A DNA stretch of 64,000 bases from Acidobacteriota bacterium (lineage in GTDB: Bacteria; Acidobacteriota; Thermoanaerobaculia; Multivoradales; JAGPDF01). Under the pieces are notes generated by a model, which was given only the letters and a program-made list of their open reading frames with translations, had not been told where the DNA came from and ran no database searches. A program made the position numbers and the translations under genes. The stretch covers positions 16,035-80,034 of the forward strand of contig JACTMI010000024.1 in the NCBI GenBank assembly GCA_014584695.1, written 5' to 3'. Positions 37,093-44,392 of the stretch are shown piece after piece (the stretch's first letter is position 1; each line of letters starts with the position of its first letter).

Positions 37093-38132
37093 GGGCACCT
37101 CTCGGCCCCCTCGATCCGGGCGCCGCGGCCGCCGCGGAGCGGCTGGCGGCGACCGACCTGCCGAAGGAGCGCCAGCTCGAGCTCTTTCGCCTGCTGCAGC
37201 TCAATCGCCGCCTGGAAGAGCGGCTGACCAACCTCTACCGCCAGGGCAAGGTGGTGGGCGGGCTCTACGGCTCGCGCGGCCAGGAGGCGATCTCGATCGG
37301 CTCGGCCTTCGCCCTCGAGCCGGGCGACGTCGTCGCGCCGCTGATCCGCAACCTGGGCTCGATGCTGGTGCGCGGCGTGACGCCGTTCGAGGTGCTGACC
37401 CAGTACATGGCGCGCGGCACCAGCCCGACCGGCGGCAAGGACTGCAACCTCCACTTCGGCGACCTGTCGCGCGGCCTGGTGTCGCCGATCTCGATGCTCG
37501 GCGCGCTGATTCCGGTGATGGCGGGGGTGGCGCTCGCCTCGAAGCTCGAGCGGCGCGGTTTCGTGGCCCTGACCTACATCGGCGACGGCGGCACCTCGAC
37601 CGGCGACTTCCACGAGGGGATGAACCTCGCCGCCGTGCTCGAGGTGCCGCTGGTGGTGATCGCCGAGCACAACGGCTATGCCTACTCGACGCCCACCGGG
37701 CGGCAGATGAAGATCCGGGATCTCGCCCAGCGGGCCGCCGCCTACGGCATCCCGGCGCGGATCGTCGACGGCAACGACGTGCTGGCCGTCCACGAGGCGA
37801 CCCGGCGCGCGGCCGCGGCGGCGCGCGCCGGCGCCGGGCCCCAGATGCTCGAAGTCAAGACCTTCCGCATGAAGGGGCACGCCGAGCACGACGACGCTTC
37901 CTACGTGCCGCCGGAGCTGTTCGACGAATGGCGGGCAAGAGACCCGATCCTGCGCTTCGAGCGCCACCTGCTCGCCGCCGGCACCGCGACGCGCGCGGAG
38001 CTCGACGATCTCGCGGCGCGCGTCGACGCCGACCTCGACGCCGACCTCGAAGCGGCGCTGGCGGCGCCGATGCCGCCGCCGGAGCGCGCGCTCGAAGGGG
38101 TCTACGAGCCGTGGCCGGGGAGCGGCGCTTGA
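37089..38132 (+). CDS. 2-oxoacid dehydrogenase E1 component, alpha subunit
   Basis: 347 residues from ATG 37089, overlapping the previous stop. The thiamine-diphosphate motif runs from GDGGTSTGDFHEG to VVIAEHN. Start YRQGKVVGGLYGSRGQEAISIG and MKGHAEHDDASYVPPE fit E1 alpha of pyruvate or branched-chain 2-oxoacid dehydrogenase. With E1 beta next to it, it makes the decarboxylating heterotetramer; no E2 or E3 gene is in the window, so the substrate is open. Confidence 0.9.
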   Translation: MRAPLGPLDPGAAAAAERLAATDLPKERQLELFRLLQLNRRLEERLTNLYRQGKVVGGLYGSRGQEAISIGSAFALEPGDVVAPLIRNLGSMLVRGVTPFEVLTQYMARGTSPTGGKDCNLHFGDLSRGLVSPISMLGALIPVMAGVALASKLERRGFVALTYIGDGGTSTGDFHEGMNLAAVLEVPLVVIAEHNGYAYSTPTGRQMKIRDLAQRAAAYGIPARIVDGNDVLAVHEATRRAAAAARAGAGPQMLEVKTFRMKGHAEHDDASYVPPELFDEWRARDPILRFERHLLAAGTATRAELDDLAARVDADLDADLEAALAAPMPPPERALEGVYEPWPGSGA

Positions 38133-39109
38133 CCGGCGAGACGGTGACCTATCTCGAGGCGATCCGGCGCGCCCTCGGCGACGCGATGGCGGAGGACTCC
38201 CGCGTCTTCCTGATCGGCGAGGACATCGGCCGCTACGGCGGCGCCTTCAAGGTCACCGAAGGGCTGCTCGACCGTTTCGGCCCCGAGCGCGTCATCGACA
38301 CGCCGATCGCCGAGTCGGGTTTCGTCGGCGCCGCGATCGGCGCCGCGATGATGGGACTGCGGCCGGTGGTCGAGTTCCAGTTCATCGACTTCATCGCCAA
38401 CGCCTTCGACATGATCGTCAACTTCGCCGGCACCAACCGCTACCGGTGGGGGCAGAAGGTGCCGGTGCTGATGCGCGGACCTTCGGGGGGGGGCGTCCAC
38501 GGCTCGGCCTTCCACAGCGGCAATCCCGAGGGGTACTTCCACCGCGCGCCCGGGCTCAAGATCGTCTATCCGGCCACCGTCGACGATGCCTACGGCTTGC
38601 TGCGCGAGGGCCTGCTCGATCCGAATCCGGTGCTCTTCTTCGAGCACAAGTACCTCTACCGCCGCGTCAAGGGCGAGCTGCCGGGCAGCGGCCATCGGGT
38701 GCCGATCGGCAAGGCGCGGCTCGCGCGCCCGGGGCGGGACCTGTCGGTCATCACCTACGCGGCGATGCTCCATGTCGCGCTCGAAGTGGCCGAGAAGCTG
38801 GCCGCCGAAGGCATCGAGATCGAGGTGCTGGATCTGCGGACGCTCAAGCCGCTCGACGACGAGGCGATCGTCGCGACGGCCGAGAAGACCGGCCGGGTGA
38901 TCGTGATGAACGAGGAACCGCTGACCGGCTCGCTCGCCGGCGAGGTCGCCGCGCGCGTCGCCGAGCGGGCCTTCTGGAGCCTCGACGCGCCGGTTACCCG
39001 CCTGTGCTGCCTCGACACGCCGGTGCCCTACAGCCCGCCGCTCGAGGCCCGCTACCTGCCCGACGCCGCCAAGCTGGAAGCCAAGGTCCGCGAGCTGCTC
39101 GCGGTCTGA
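38129..39109 (+). CDS. 2-oxoacid dehydrogenase E1 component, beta subunit
   Basis: 326 residues if translation starts at TTG 38129, which overlaps the E1 alpha stop as TTGA and has GGGGAG 6 nt upstream; GTG 38111 or 38144 are alternatives. The line ETVTYLEAIRRALGDAM, GEDIGRYGGAFKVTEGL, TPIAESGFVGAAIGAAMMGLRPV and PYSPPLEARYLPDAAKL are standard E1 beta. It supplies the C-terminal transketolase fold that completes the active site with E1 alpha. Confidence 0.9.
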   Translation: MTGETVTYLEAIRRALGDAMAEDSRVFLIGEDIGRYGGAFKVTEGLLDRFGPERVIDTPIAESGFVGAAIGAAMMGLRPVVEFQFIDFIANAFDMIVNFAGTNRYRWGQKVPVLMRGPSGGGVHGSAFHSGNPEGYFHRAPGLKIVYPATVDDAYGLLREGLLDPNPVLFFEHKYLYRRVKGELPGSGHRVPIGKARLARPGRDLSVITYAAMLHVALEVAEKLAAEGIEIEVLDLRTLKPLDDEAIVATAEKTGRVIVMNEEPLTGSLAGEVAARVAERAFWSLDAPVTRLCCLDTPVPYSPPLEARYLPDAAKLEAKVRELLAV

Positions 39110-39115
39110 ATCCCG

Positions 39116-42100
39116 TCAGCGCCGGGGGAGGCGCACGGGTGGGCGGGGCGGCAGGCGGCCGCCGCCGGCGGCGGCCGCGGCCTCGAGCGCGGCGAGTCGG
39201 GCCGCGAAGGCCTCCGCTTCCGCCGTCTGGCCGAGCGCGCGGGCGAGGGCCTCGGCGGCCACCAGCGTCGTCTGCATCAGCGGGGAGTCGTCGGGGAAAG
39301 CACGCTTCTGGATCGCCAGCGCGCGCTCGAGGTGCCGGCCCGCGAGATCGAAGCGCGCGGCGTGCAGCTCGAGCAGCGCCAGATTCGCGAGCGTGACCGC
39401 GACAAGGGGGTGATCGGGGCCGAGCGCCGCCTCCCGCACCCGCAGGGCGCGGGCCCAGAGCTCGCCCGCCTGGTCCACCTTGCCCGCGAACCAGAGGCAG
39501 GTGCCGAGGTTGTTGAGCGACAGGCCGGTCAGCGGGTGGCTTTCGCCGAGCGCCGCCAAGCGGACGGCGAGCGCGGCGTGGAACATCGCTTCCGCTTCGG
39601 CCAGGCGCCCCTGGTCCTGGTGCACGCTGGCGAGGTTGTTGTAGAGCGTGCCGAGCTCGGGGTGCTGGTCCCCCAGGTGCCGGCGCTTGATCTCGATCGC
39701 GCGCTCGTAGAGCCGCGCCGCCTCGTCCGACTCGCCGAGCTCGCGCAGCTGCGCCGCCAGGTTGTTGAGGTCGGAGGCGACCTCGTTCGAATCGGGCCCG
39801 AAAGCGCGCTCGCGGATCGCCACCACGCGGCGCAGCAGGTCGGCCGCGGGCCGGAACTCGCCCTTCTGGAAGTGGACGAAACCGAGCGTGGTCAAGCTCT
39901 GGGCGACCTGCGGCGAGTCGGGGCCGGACAGGCGTTCGCGAATCGCCAGGCCCTCGCCGATCGCCTCGCGCGCGTCGTCCCAGCGCGCCTGCTCGACGAA
40001 CACGTAGCCCAGGTCGTCGAGGAGCTTCGCGACCTGCGAGTCGTCCTCTCGGAGCTGGGCCCGCCGCAGCGCCAGCGCTTCGCGGTAGCGCGCTTCGGCC
40101 TCGCGCCAGTCACCGGTCTTCTCGGCCAGCCAGCCCAGGTCGTGGACGCTGTTGGCGGTTTCGAGGTGGCCGGGGCCGAGGTGCTCGCGCCGCAGCTCGA
40201 AGGCGCCGTGGAGCAGCTTGCCGGCCGGCTCGGCGAGGCCGAGCTGGAGATAGACGGTGCCGATCGCGTCCATCATCTTGGCGCGCACGACCGGTTGGTC
40301 GGCGAGCTCCTGCTCGATCTTCTCGGCGCCGCGGTCCAGGATCTCGCGCGCGGTGACCGCGTTGCCCTTCGCTTCCGAGGGATCGGAGACCTCGAACAGC
40401 CCGATCAGGAACTCGGTCACTTGCTGCGCGGCGCTCGCCTCGCGGTTGGCGCGCTCGGCCTCGGCGGCGATGCGGCGCGCCTGGAACGCCATGGCGACGC
40501 CGAACAGCGTCACCGCGAGGCCGGCGCCGATCGCCACCTTGCGGCGTCGGCGCGCCCGCTCGAGCGCCCGCCGGTCGGCTTCCGCGCGCTCGGCGGCGGC
40601 CAGCTCGAGGGCGCGCTCGGCGCGCCGTTGCTCGAGCGAGCGCAGCCGGCGCGCGACGTCGAGAGCGCTCGCCACCCGGCGCTCGGGGCGGCCGTCGACG
40701 AACGCCGAGAGATCCTCGCGCAGCAACTCGTCGGCGACGTCGCGCTCCCAGCCGGGCGCCAGCGCCTTGCCGAAATTGCCGACCACGAGCTGGTAGATCA
40801 GCACTCCGAGCGAGAAGATGTCGGCCTGGGTTGTCGACGGGCGCCCCTCGAGCACCTCTGGCGCCATGTAGATGCGGGTGCCGGACAGCTGGCTGCCGAG
40901 CGTCTGCGGCCGCTCGAGCTCGGTCATGCCGAGCACGGTGATGCCGAGGTCGGCGAGGCGCGAGCCATCCGTGATCATGCCGATGCCGAAGTCGGTGACC
41001 CGCGCGCGGGGCTCGCCCGCCGGTCCGGCGGTGACCAGGATGTTGGCGGGCTTGATGTCCTTGTGCAGCACCCCGACCGAGTGCGCGGCCGCCACCGCAT
41101 CGGCGACCTGGGCGGCGACCTCCAGCCGCACCGCCAGCGGCACCGCGTCGAAGCCGCCGGAGGCCTCGATCCACTCGAGCAGGTTGCCGCCCTCGGTGTA
41201 CTCGAACTCCAGGAAGTAGGGGGGCTCGTCGAAGTTCCAGTCCAGGATGCGCGCGATGTCGGGGCGATTGCCGAGCGTCTCGCGCAGCAGGCGGCAGACC
41301 GTGACCTCGCGCTGCAGCGCGCGCACCCGTTCGAGCTCGAAGCAGAACTTGAACACCCGCCGGTCGTGGGTCTTCTGGTGCCGTGCCAGCCAGACTTCGC
41401 CGAAGCCCCCCTCTCCCAACTTGCGCTCGAACGCCCAGTTCGGCCGCTGCGGGACCGCCTGTCCGGGCGCCGGACGCCAGCCCAGGACCGTCTCGTCGCC
41501 GCCCAGCCGGCGGGCCTTGTCCGAGGGGGTGGGCGGCACCAGCGGCGCCCAACCCTCGACGCCCACCTCGAAGACCTCCACCGGCTCGTCGAGGCCCTTG
41601 AACAGGTAGCTGCCGTGAGCCAGCCACTTCAGGTTCTCGCCGAAGCCCGTCCAACCGGCGGTGGCCCGGCGCGCGAGGTCGAAAGCGCCGCGGGAGAGCA
41701 GGGTCTGGCCGCCGCGCGCGAGCGACATCAGGCGCGCCGCGACCGGCTTGGCCAGCCCCTCGACCTCGACCGGTTTCGCCCCCTGGGCGATCTCCGCGGG
41801 CGGGTTCTCGCGCAGGAAGACTTCGCCGACGTGGATGCCGGCGCGCGCCTCGAGCTTCACGCCGGTCTCCTGGTCGAGCTTGCCGAGCGCTTCGTGGTAG
41901 GCGAGCGCGTAGGCGACCGCGTGGATCGGGCGCTCGAACAGCAACAGGAAGCCGTCGGTCTTGTCGATCTCGCGGCCCTCGAAGCGATCGAGCAGCGCGC
42001 GCGCCAGCCGGTCGTGGCGGGCAAAGAGCTCGGCCGCCCGCTGATCTCCCAGCTTCTCGACCCAGCGGGTGGAGTCGACGAGATCGGTGAGCAGCAGCGT

Positions 42101-42148
42101 CTTGAGCGACGCCGTGCCGGACGTCGAGCTCGTGGGGCCGGTGCTCAT
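39116..42148 (-). CDS. Class III cyclase-like domain - Ser/Thr kinase - TPR receptor protein
   Basis: 1010 residues from ATG 42148, overlapping the GGDEF gene stop (ATGA). Residues 15-195 form a class III nucleotide-cyclase-like domain with both metal Asp (Asp22 in TDLVDST, Asp65 in KTDGFLLLF), but the transition-state Asn position reads Pro135 (KPVAARL), so activity is doubtful. A complete kinase follows: GEGGFGEVW, Lys267, HKDIKPAN (362-369) and DFG (386-388). A membrane helix lies near 545-565, then about ten tetratricopeptide repeats with one conserved 42-residue period, and a disordered end. The kinase and the TPR part lie on opposite sides of the membrane. Confidence 0.88.
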   Translation of the reverse strand: MSTGPTSSTSGTASLKTLLLTDLVDSTRWVEKLGDQRAAELFARHDRLARALLDRFEGREIDKTDGFLLLFERPIHAVAYALAYHEALGKLDQETGVKLEARAGIHVGEVFLRENPPAEIAQGAKPVEVEGLAKPVAARLMSLARGGQTLLSRGAFDLARRATAGWTGFGENLKWLAHGSYLFKGLDEPVEVFEVGVEGWAPLVPPTPSDKARRLGGDETVLGWRPAPGQAVPQRPNWAFERKLGEGGFGEVWLARHQKTHDRRVFKFCFELERVRALQREVTVCRLLRETLGNRPDIARILDWNFDEPPYFLEFEYTEGGNLLEWIEASGGFDAVPLAVRLEVAAQVADAVAAAHSVGVLHKDIKPANILVTAGPAGEPRARVTDFGIGMITDGSRLADLGITVLGMTELERPQTLGSQLSGTRIYMAPEVLEGRPSTTQADIFSLGVLIYQLVVGNFGKALAPGWERDVADELLREDLSAFVDGRPERRVASALDVARRLRSLEQRRAERALELAAAERAEADRRALERARRRRKVAIGAGLAVTLFGVAMAFQARRIAAEAERANREASAAQQVTEFLIGLFEVSDPSEAKGNAVTAREILDRGAEKIEQELADQPVVRAKMMDAIGTVYLQLGLAEPAGKLLHGAFELRREHLGPGHLETANSVHDLGWLAEKTGDWREAEARYREALALRRAQLREDDSQVAKLLDDLGYVFVEQARWDDAREAIGEGLAIRERLSGPDSPQVAQSLTTLGFVHFQKGEFRPAADLLRRVVAIRERAFGPDSNEVASDLNNLAAQLRELGESDEAARLYERAIEIKRRHLGDQHPELGTLYNNLASVHQDQGRLAEAEAMFHAALAVRLAALGESHPLTGLSLNNLGTCLWFAGKVDQAGELWARALRVREAALGPDHPLVAVTLANLALLELHAARFDLAGRHLERALAIQKRAFPDDSPLMQTTLVAAEALARALGQTAEAEAFAARLAALEAAAAAGGGRLPPRPPVRLPRR

Positions 42149-44058
42149 CCGGCCGCGATTCCGAGATCGACCAGCGTCTCGTCCCAGGCGAGGCGGGCCC
42201 GTCCAGCCTTCTTGGCCAGGTAGAGGCCCCGGTCGGCGCGCTCGAACAGCCCTCGCCAGTCTTCGCCGGCGCGCAGCAGGCCGCCACCGAGGCTGGTGGT
42301 GACGCGCAGGTTCTGCGGCGCGCCGGCCAGCTCGAAGCTGGCGAGCGCCGGCGCCAGAGTCTCGGCGCGGCGGGCGGCCGAGGAGCCGTCGATGTCGGTC
42401 CAGAGCACGGCGAACTCGTCGCCGCCGATCCGGCAGGGCAGGTCGGTCCAGCGCACCGAGCCGCGCAGCAACTGCGCCACCCGGCGCAGCACCAGGTCGC
42501 CGACCATGTGCCCGAGCGTGTCGTTGACCAGCTTGAAGCGGTCGACGTCGACCAGCAGCAGCGCCAGCGACAGGCCGCCATCGCGCGCGCGCTCGACCGA
42601 GCGCAGGATCTGCTCCTCGAAGCAGCGGCGGTTGAAGATCCCGGTGAGCTCGTCGGTCAGCGAGCGCGCCTCGATCGTGGTCAGCTCCTCGCGGGTCCGC
42701 TGCAGGAAATCGAGCGCGCGCTCGAGGTCGCGCGCCCGGCGCCGCAGGTCGCCGACCAGTCGCTGCTCGGAGGCGACCAGATAGGCGCAGGTCCGCTCCA
42801 GCATGCCGGCCAGGACGTCGGGGCGCTGGGCACGCAGCCGCGAGTAGGCCTCCTGGTCGACCACGATCAACCGGAGGTCGGAGGCGGCCAGGGCGGTGGC
42901 GGTGCGGCGGTGGCTGGCGGTGAGCAAGGCGAGCTCGCCGAACGGGTCGCCGGGGCCGAGGCGCTTGGCGGGGCGACCGTGCTCGAAGCGGAGCTCGACC
43001 TCGCCCGCCTCGACCACGAACAGCCGGTCGCCCGGCTCGGCACGACGGAAGATGGTCTCGCCGGCGGGGTAGGTCCGCACCTGGCAGTAAGGGACGATCG
43101 CGGCGACCTCGGCGGGGGCGAGGCGGGCGGGGGTGGCGTCGAGGTCGAGCTCGGCGAGCACGACGCCCGTCTCTTCCCCTGCCGCGAGCTCGAGCGGCTC
43201 GAATGGCACGGCCGCGCCGGCTCGTGCGCTGCGCTCCTCGACGCTCTCCGAACGCTCCAGACAGAAGCGCTGGATCGTCGCCCGGACGGCGGGCTGCCGG
43301 CCGGCGATCGCGACCACGGCCGAGCGGTCGAGCTCGAGCAGCTCGCACTCGGTGGCGGCGATTACGGTCGCGCTGCGCGGGCCGCCGGTCAGCAGGGAGA
43401 TCTCACCGAAGAAGTCCCCCGAGGCCAGGCCCCGGACTTCGCGCAGCCGGCGGTCGAGCCCCTGGACGTAGACCCGGGCCTCGCCGCTCGCGAGCACGAA
43501 GAGGCTGCCTCCCGGCTCGCCCTCGGCGACGATGACCTGTCCGGCGGCGTAGGTCGCGTGGTGGAGGCCACGGATGACCTCCACCAGCTCGGCGCGCGAG
43601 AGCTCGGAGAAGAGCGGCGAGCGGGAGACCTCCTCCGGCACCGGCTGGGTGGGGAGGACCAAGCCCCCCGGCACCGCGGGCACGGCGCGCTGCGCCTGTT
43701 CGTCCCGCTCGCGGATGAGGTCGGCGAGCGCCTGCTCGACCTCGCGGGCGTCGGGACGGATCCGCTGCAGTCGCTTGAGGACGGCGATCGCCTTGGCGGT
43801 GAAACCGGCGGCGGCGAGCTCGCGGCCGACCGCTTCGAGCAGCGTCGCCGCCTCGGCGCTCTTGCCGCCGAGCGACAGGACGTCGGCCAGGCGCAGGCGC
43901 AGGCTGGGCTCTTCGGGCCGCTCGGCGACCGCGGCCCGCAGCAGTTCGGCCGCCCGGTCATAGCGACGCCGGGCGACCAGGGCGTCGACCTCCCGCAGCG
44001 AATCGGTGGCACCGAGCAACCTGAGGACCTCTCGCACCTTCCCGTCGACCGCGGCCAC
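42145..44058 (-). CDS. GGDEF diguanylate cyclase with two cyclic-nucleotide-binding domains
   Basis: 637 residues from GTG 44058. An N-terminal TPR-like helical part (about 1-120) is followed by two cNMP-binding domains (about 150-270 and 320-430, both with FGE-I/L-ALLT type phosphate-binding cassettes: GDFFGEISLLTGGPRSAT and GDPFGELALLTASHRRTAT), then a GGDEF domain with intact RIGGDEFAVLW and the inhibitory I-site RWTD five residues before it. Both Arg-containing cassettes look functional for binding cAMP or cGMP. It makes cyclic di-GMP, probably gated by another cyclic nucleotide. The coupled downstream gene encodes a cyclase-like domain. Confidence 0.9.
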   Translation of the reverse strand: MAAVDGKVREVLRLLGATDSLREVDALVARRRYDRAAELLRAAVAERPEEPSLRLRLADVLSLGGKSAEAATLLEAVGRELAAAGFTAKAIAVLKRLQRIRPDAREVEQALADLIRERDEQAQRAVPAVPGGLVLPTQPVPEEVSRSPLFSELSRAELVEVIRGLHHATYAAGQVIVAEGEPGGSLFVLASGEARVYVQGLDRRLREVRGLASGDFFGEISLLTGGPRSATVIAATECELLELDRSAVVAIAGRQPAVRATIQRFCLERSESVEERSARAGAAVPFEPLELAAGEETGVVLAELDLDATPARLAPAEVAAIVPYCQVRTYPAGETIFRRAEPGDRLFVVEAGEVELRFEHGRPAKRLGPGDPFGELALLTASHRRTATALAASDLRLIVVDQEAYSRLRAQRPDVLAGMLERTCAYLVASEQRLVGDLRRRARDLERALDFLQRTREELTTIEARSLTDELTGIFNRRCFEEQILRSVERARDGGLSLALLLVDVDRFKLVNDTLGHMVGDLVLRRVAQLLRGSVRWTDLPCRIGGDEFAVLWTDIDGSSAARRAETLAPALASFELAGAPQNLRVTTSLGGGLLRAGEDWRGLFERADRGLYLAKKAGRARLAWDETLVDLGIAAG

Positions 44059-44087
44059 CCCCGGGCCGCCGCCGGCGAATCGGCCGC

Positions 44088-44116
44088 ATTATTCACCACC
44101 GGCCGGAGAGGTCCAA
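44088..44116 (-). promoter_or_regulatory. Promoter of the GGDEF/kinase operon
   Basis: Minus strand: -35 TTGGAC (44111-44116), 17-nt spacer, -10 AATAAT (44088-44093), about 30 nt before GTG 44058. It is back to back with the histidine promoter, about 50 nt away. Confidence 0.5.
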
Positions 44117-44164
44117 GCGGAGCGCTCCAGCGCCGCCGGGAGGAGGGCAGGGTGCGAGCTTCGC

Positions 44165-44193
44165 TTGACAGGCAGGGGCGGCATTGCTCTAAT
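44165..44193 (+). promoter_or_regulatory. Strong sigma-70-type promoter of the aro-his-trp superoperon
   Basis: -35 TTGACA (44165-44170, perfect), spacer exactly 17 nt, -10 TCTAAT (44188-44193, one mismatch to consensus). The predicted start of transcription is about 44200, two or three bases before the leader ATG at 44203. It is by far the best promoter in the window. Confidence 0.85.
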
Positions 44194-44202
44194 GCGCGGC
44201 GC

Positions 44203-44289
44203 ATGAGCCGCCCGAACGACGCCCGCCGCACGCTTCGCGCAAGCGCCCCGCGCTGGCGTCGCTCCGGCCATCACCACGTGGTGAGCTGA
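44203..44289 (+). CDS. hisL: His operon leader peptide with three consecutive His codons and one Trp codon
   Basis: 28 codons, ATG 44203 to TGA 44289. The peptide is Arg-rich; Trp18 is at 44254-44256 and His23-25 (CAT CAC CAC) at 44269-44277, five codons before the end. It sits directly after the promoter and before a terminator hairpin, the classic layout of attenuation in which ribosome stalling at His codons lets transcription go on. Because the ATG almost coincides with the predicted mRNA 5' end, it would be translated without a Shine-Dalgarno. The palindrome TCACCACGTGGTGA (44271-44284) overlaps the His codons. Only three His codons is low compared with the seven of enteric bacteria. Confidence 0.8.
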   Translation: MSRPNDARRTLRASAPRWRRSGHHHVVS

Positions 44290-44290
44290 C

Positions 44291-44358
44291 GGCCGGGGCT
44301 TTCCGTCCCGGCCGAACGGCCCGGGGCGAGGACATCCGAAATCGTTCGTTTCGCGAAC
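44291..44358 (+). promoter_or_regulatory. Alternative hairpins of the attenuator
   Basis: Three mutually exclusive stems are visible: GGCCGGG (44291-44297) with CCCGGCC (44307-44313); CGAACG (44313-44318) with CGTTCG (44343-44348); GTTCG (44344-44348) with CGAAC (44354-44358), the last touching the terminator arm. This ladder of competing pairings is what an attenuator needs. The energy balance was not computed. Confidence 0.55.
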
Positions 44359-44392
44359 CTCCTTCCGGCGCCGGAAGGAGGTTTTGCTCTTG
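44356..44392 (+). terminator. Attenuator terminator; also hides the aroDE Shine-Dalgarno
   Basis: A perfect 28-nt palindrome (arms AACCTCCTTCCGGC, 44356-44369, and GCCGGAAGGAGGTT, 44370-44383) runs into TTTTGCTCTT. Arm 2 contains GGAAGGAGG, an ideal Shine-Dalgarno, 8 nt before the TTG start at 44390. Folding would both end transcription and block ribosome entry to aroDE. Confidence 0.85.

Noticed and set aside
44134..44149. GCCGGGAGGAGGGCAG as antiterminator partner of the attenuator arm
   Set aside because: It is complementary to arm 1, but lies upstream of the -35 box and so is not in the transcript.
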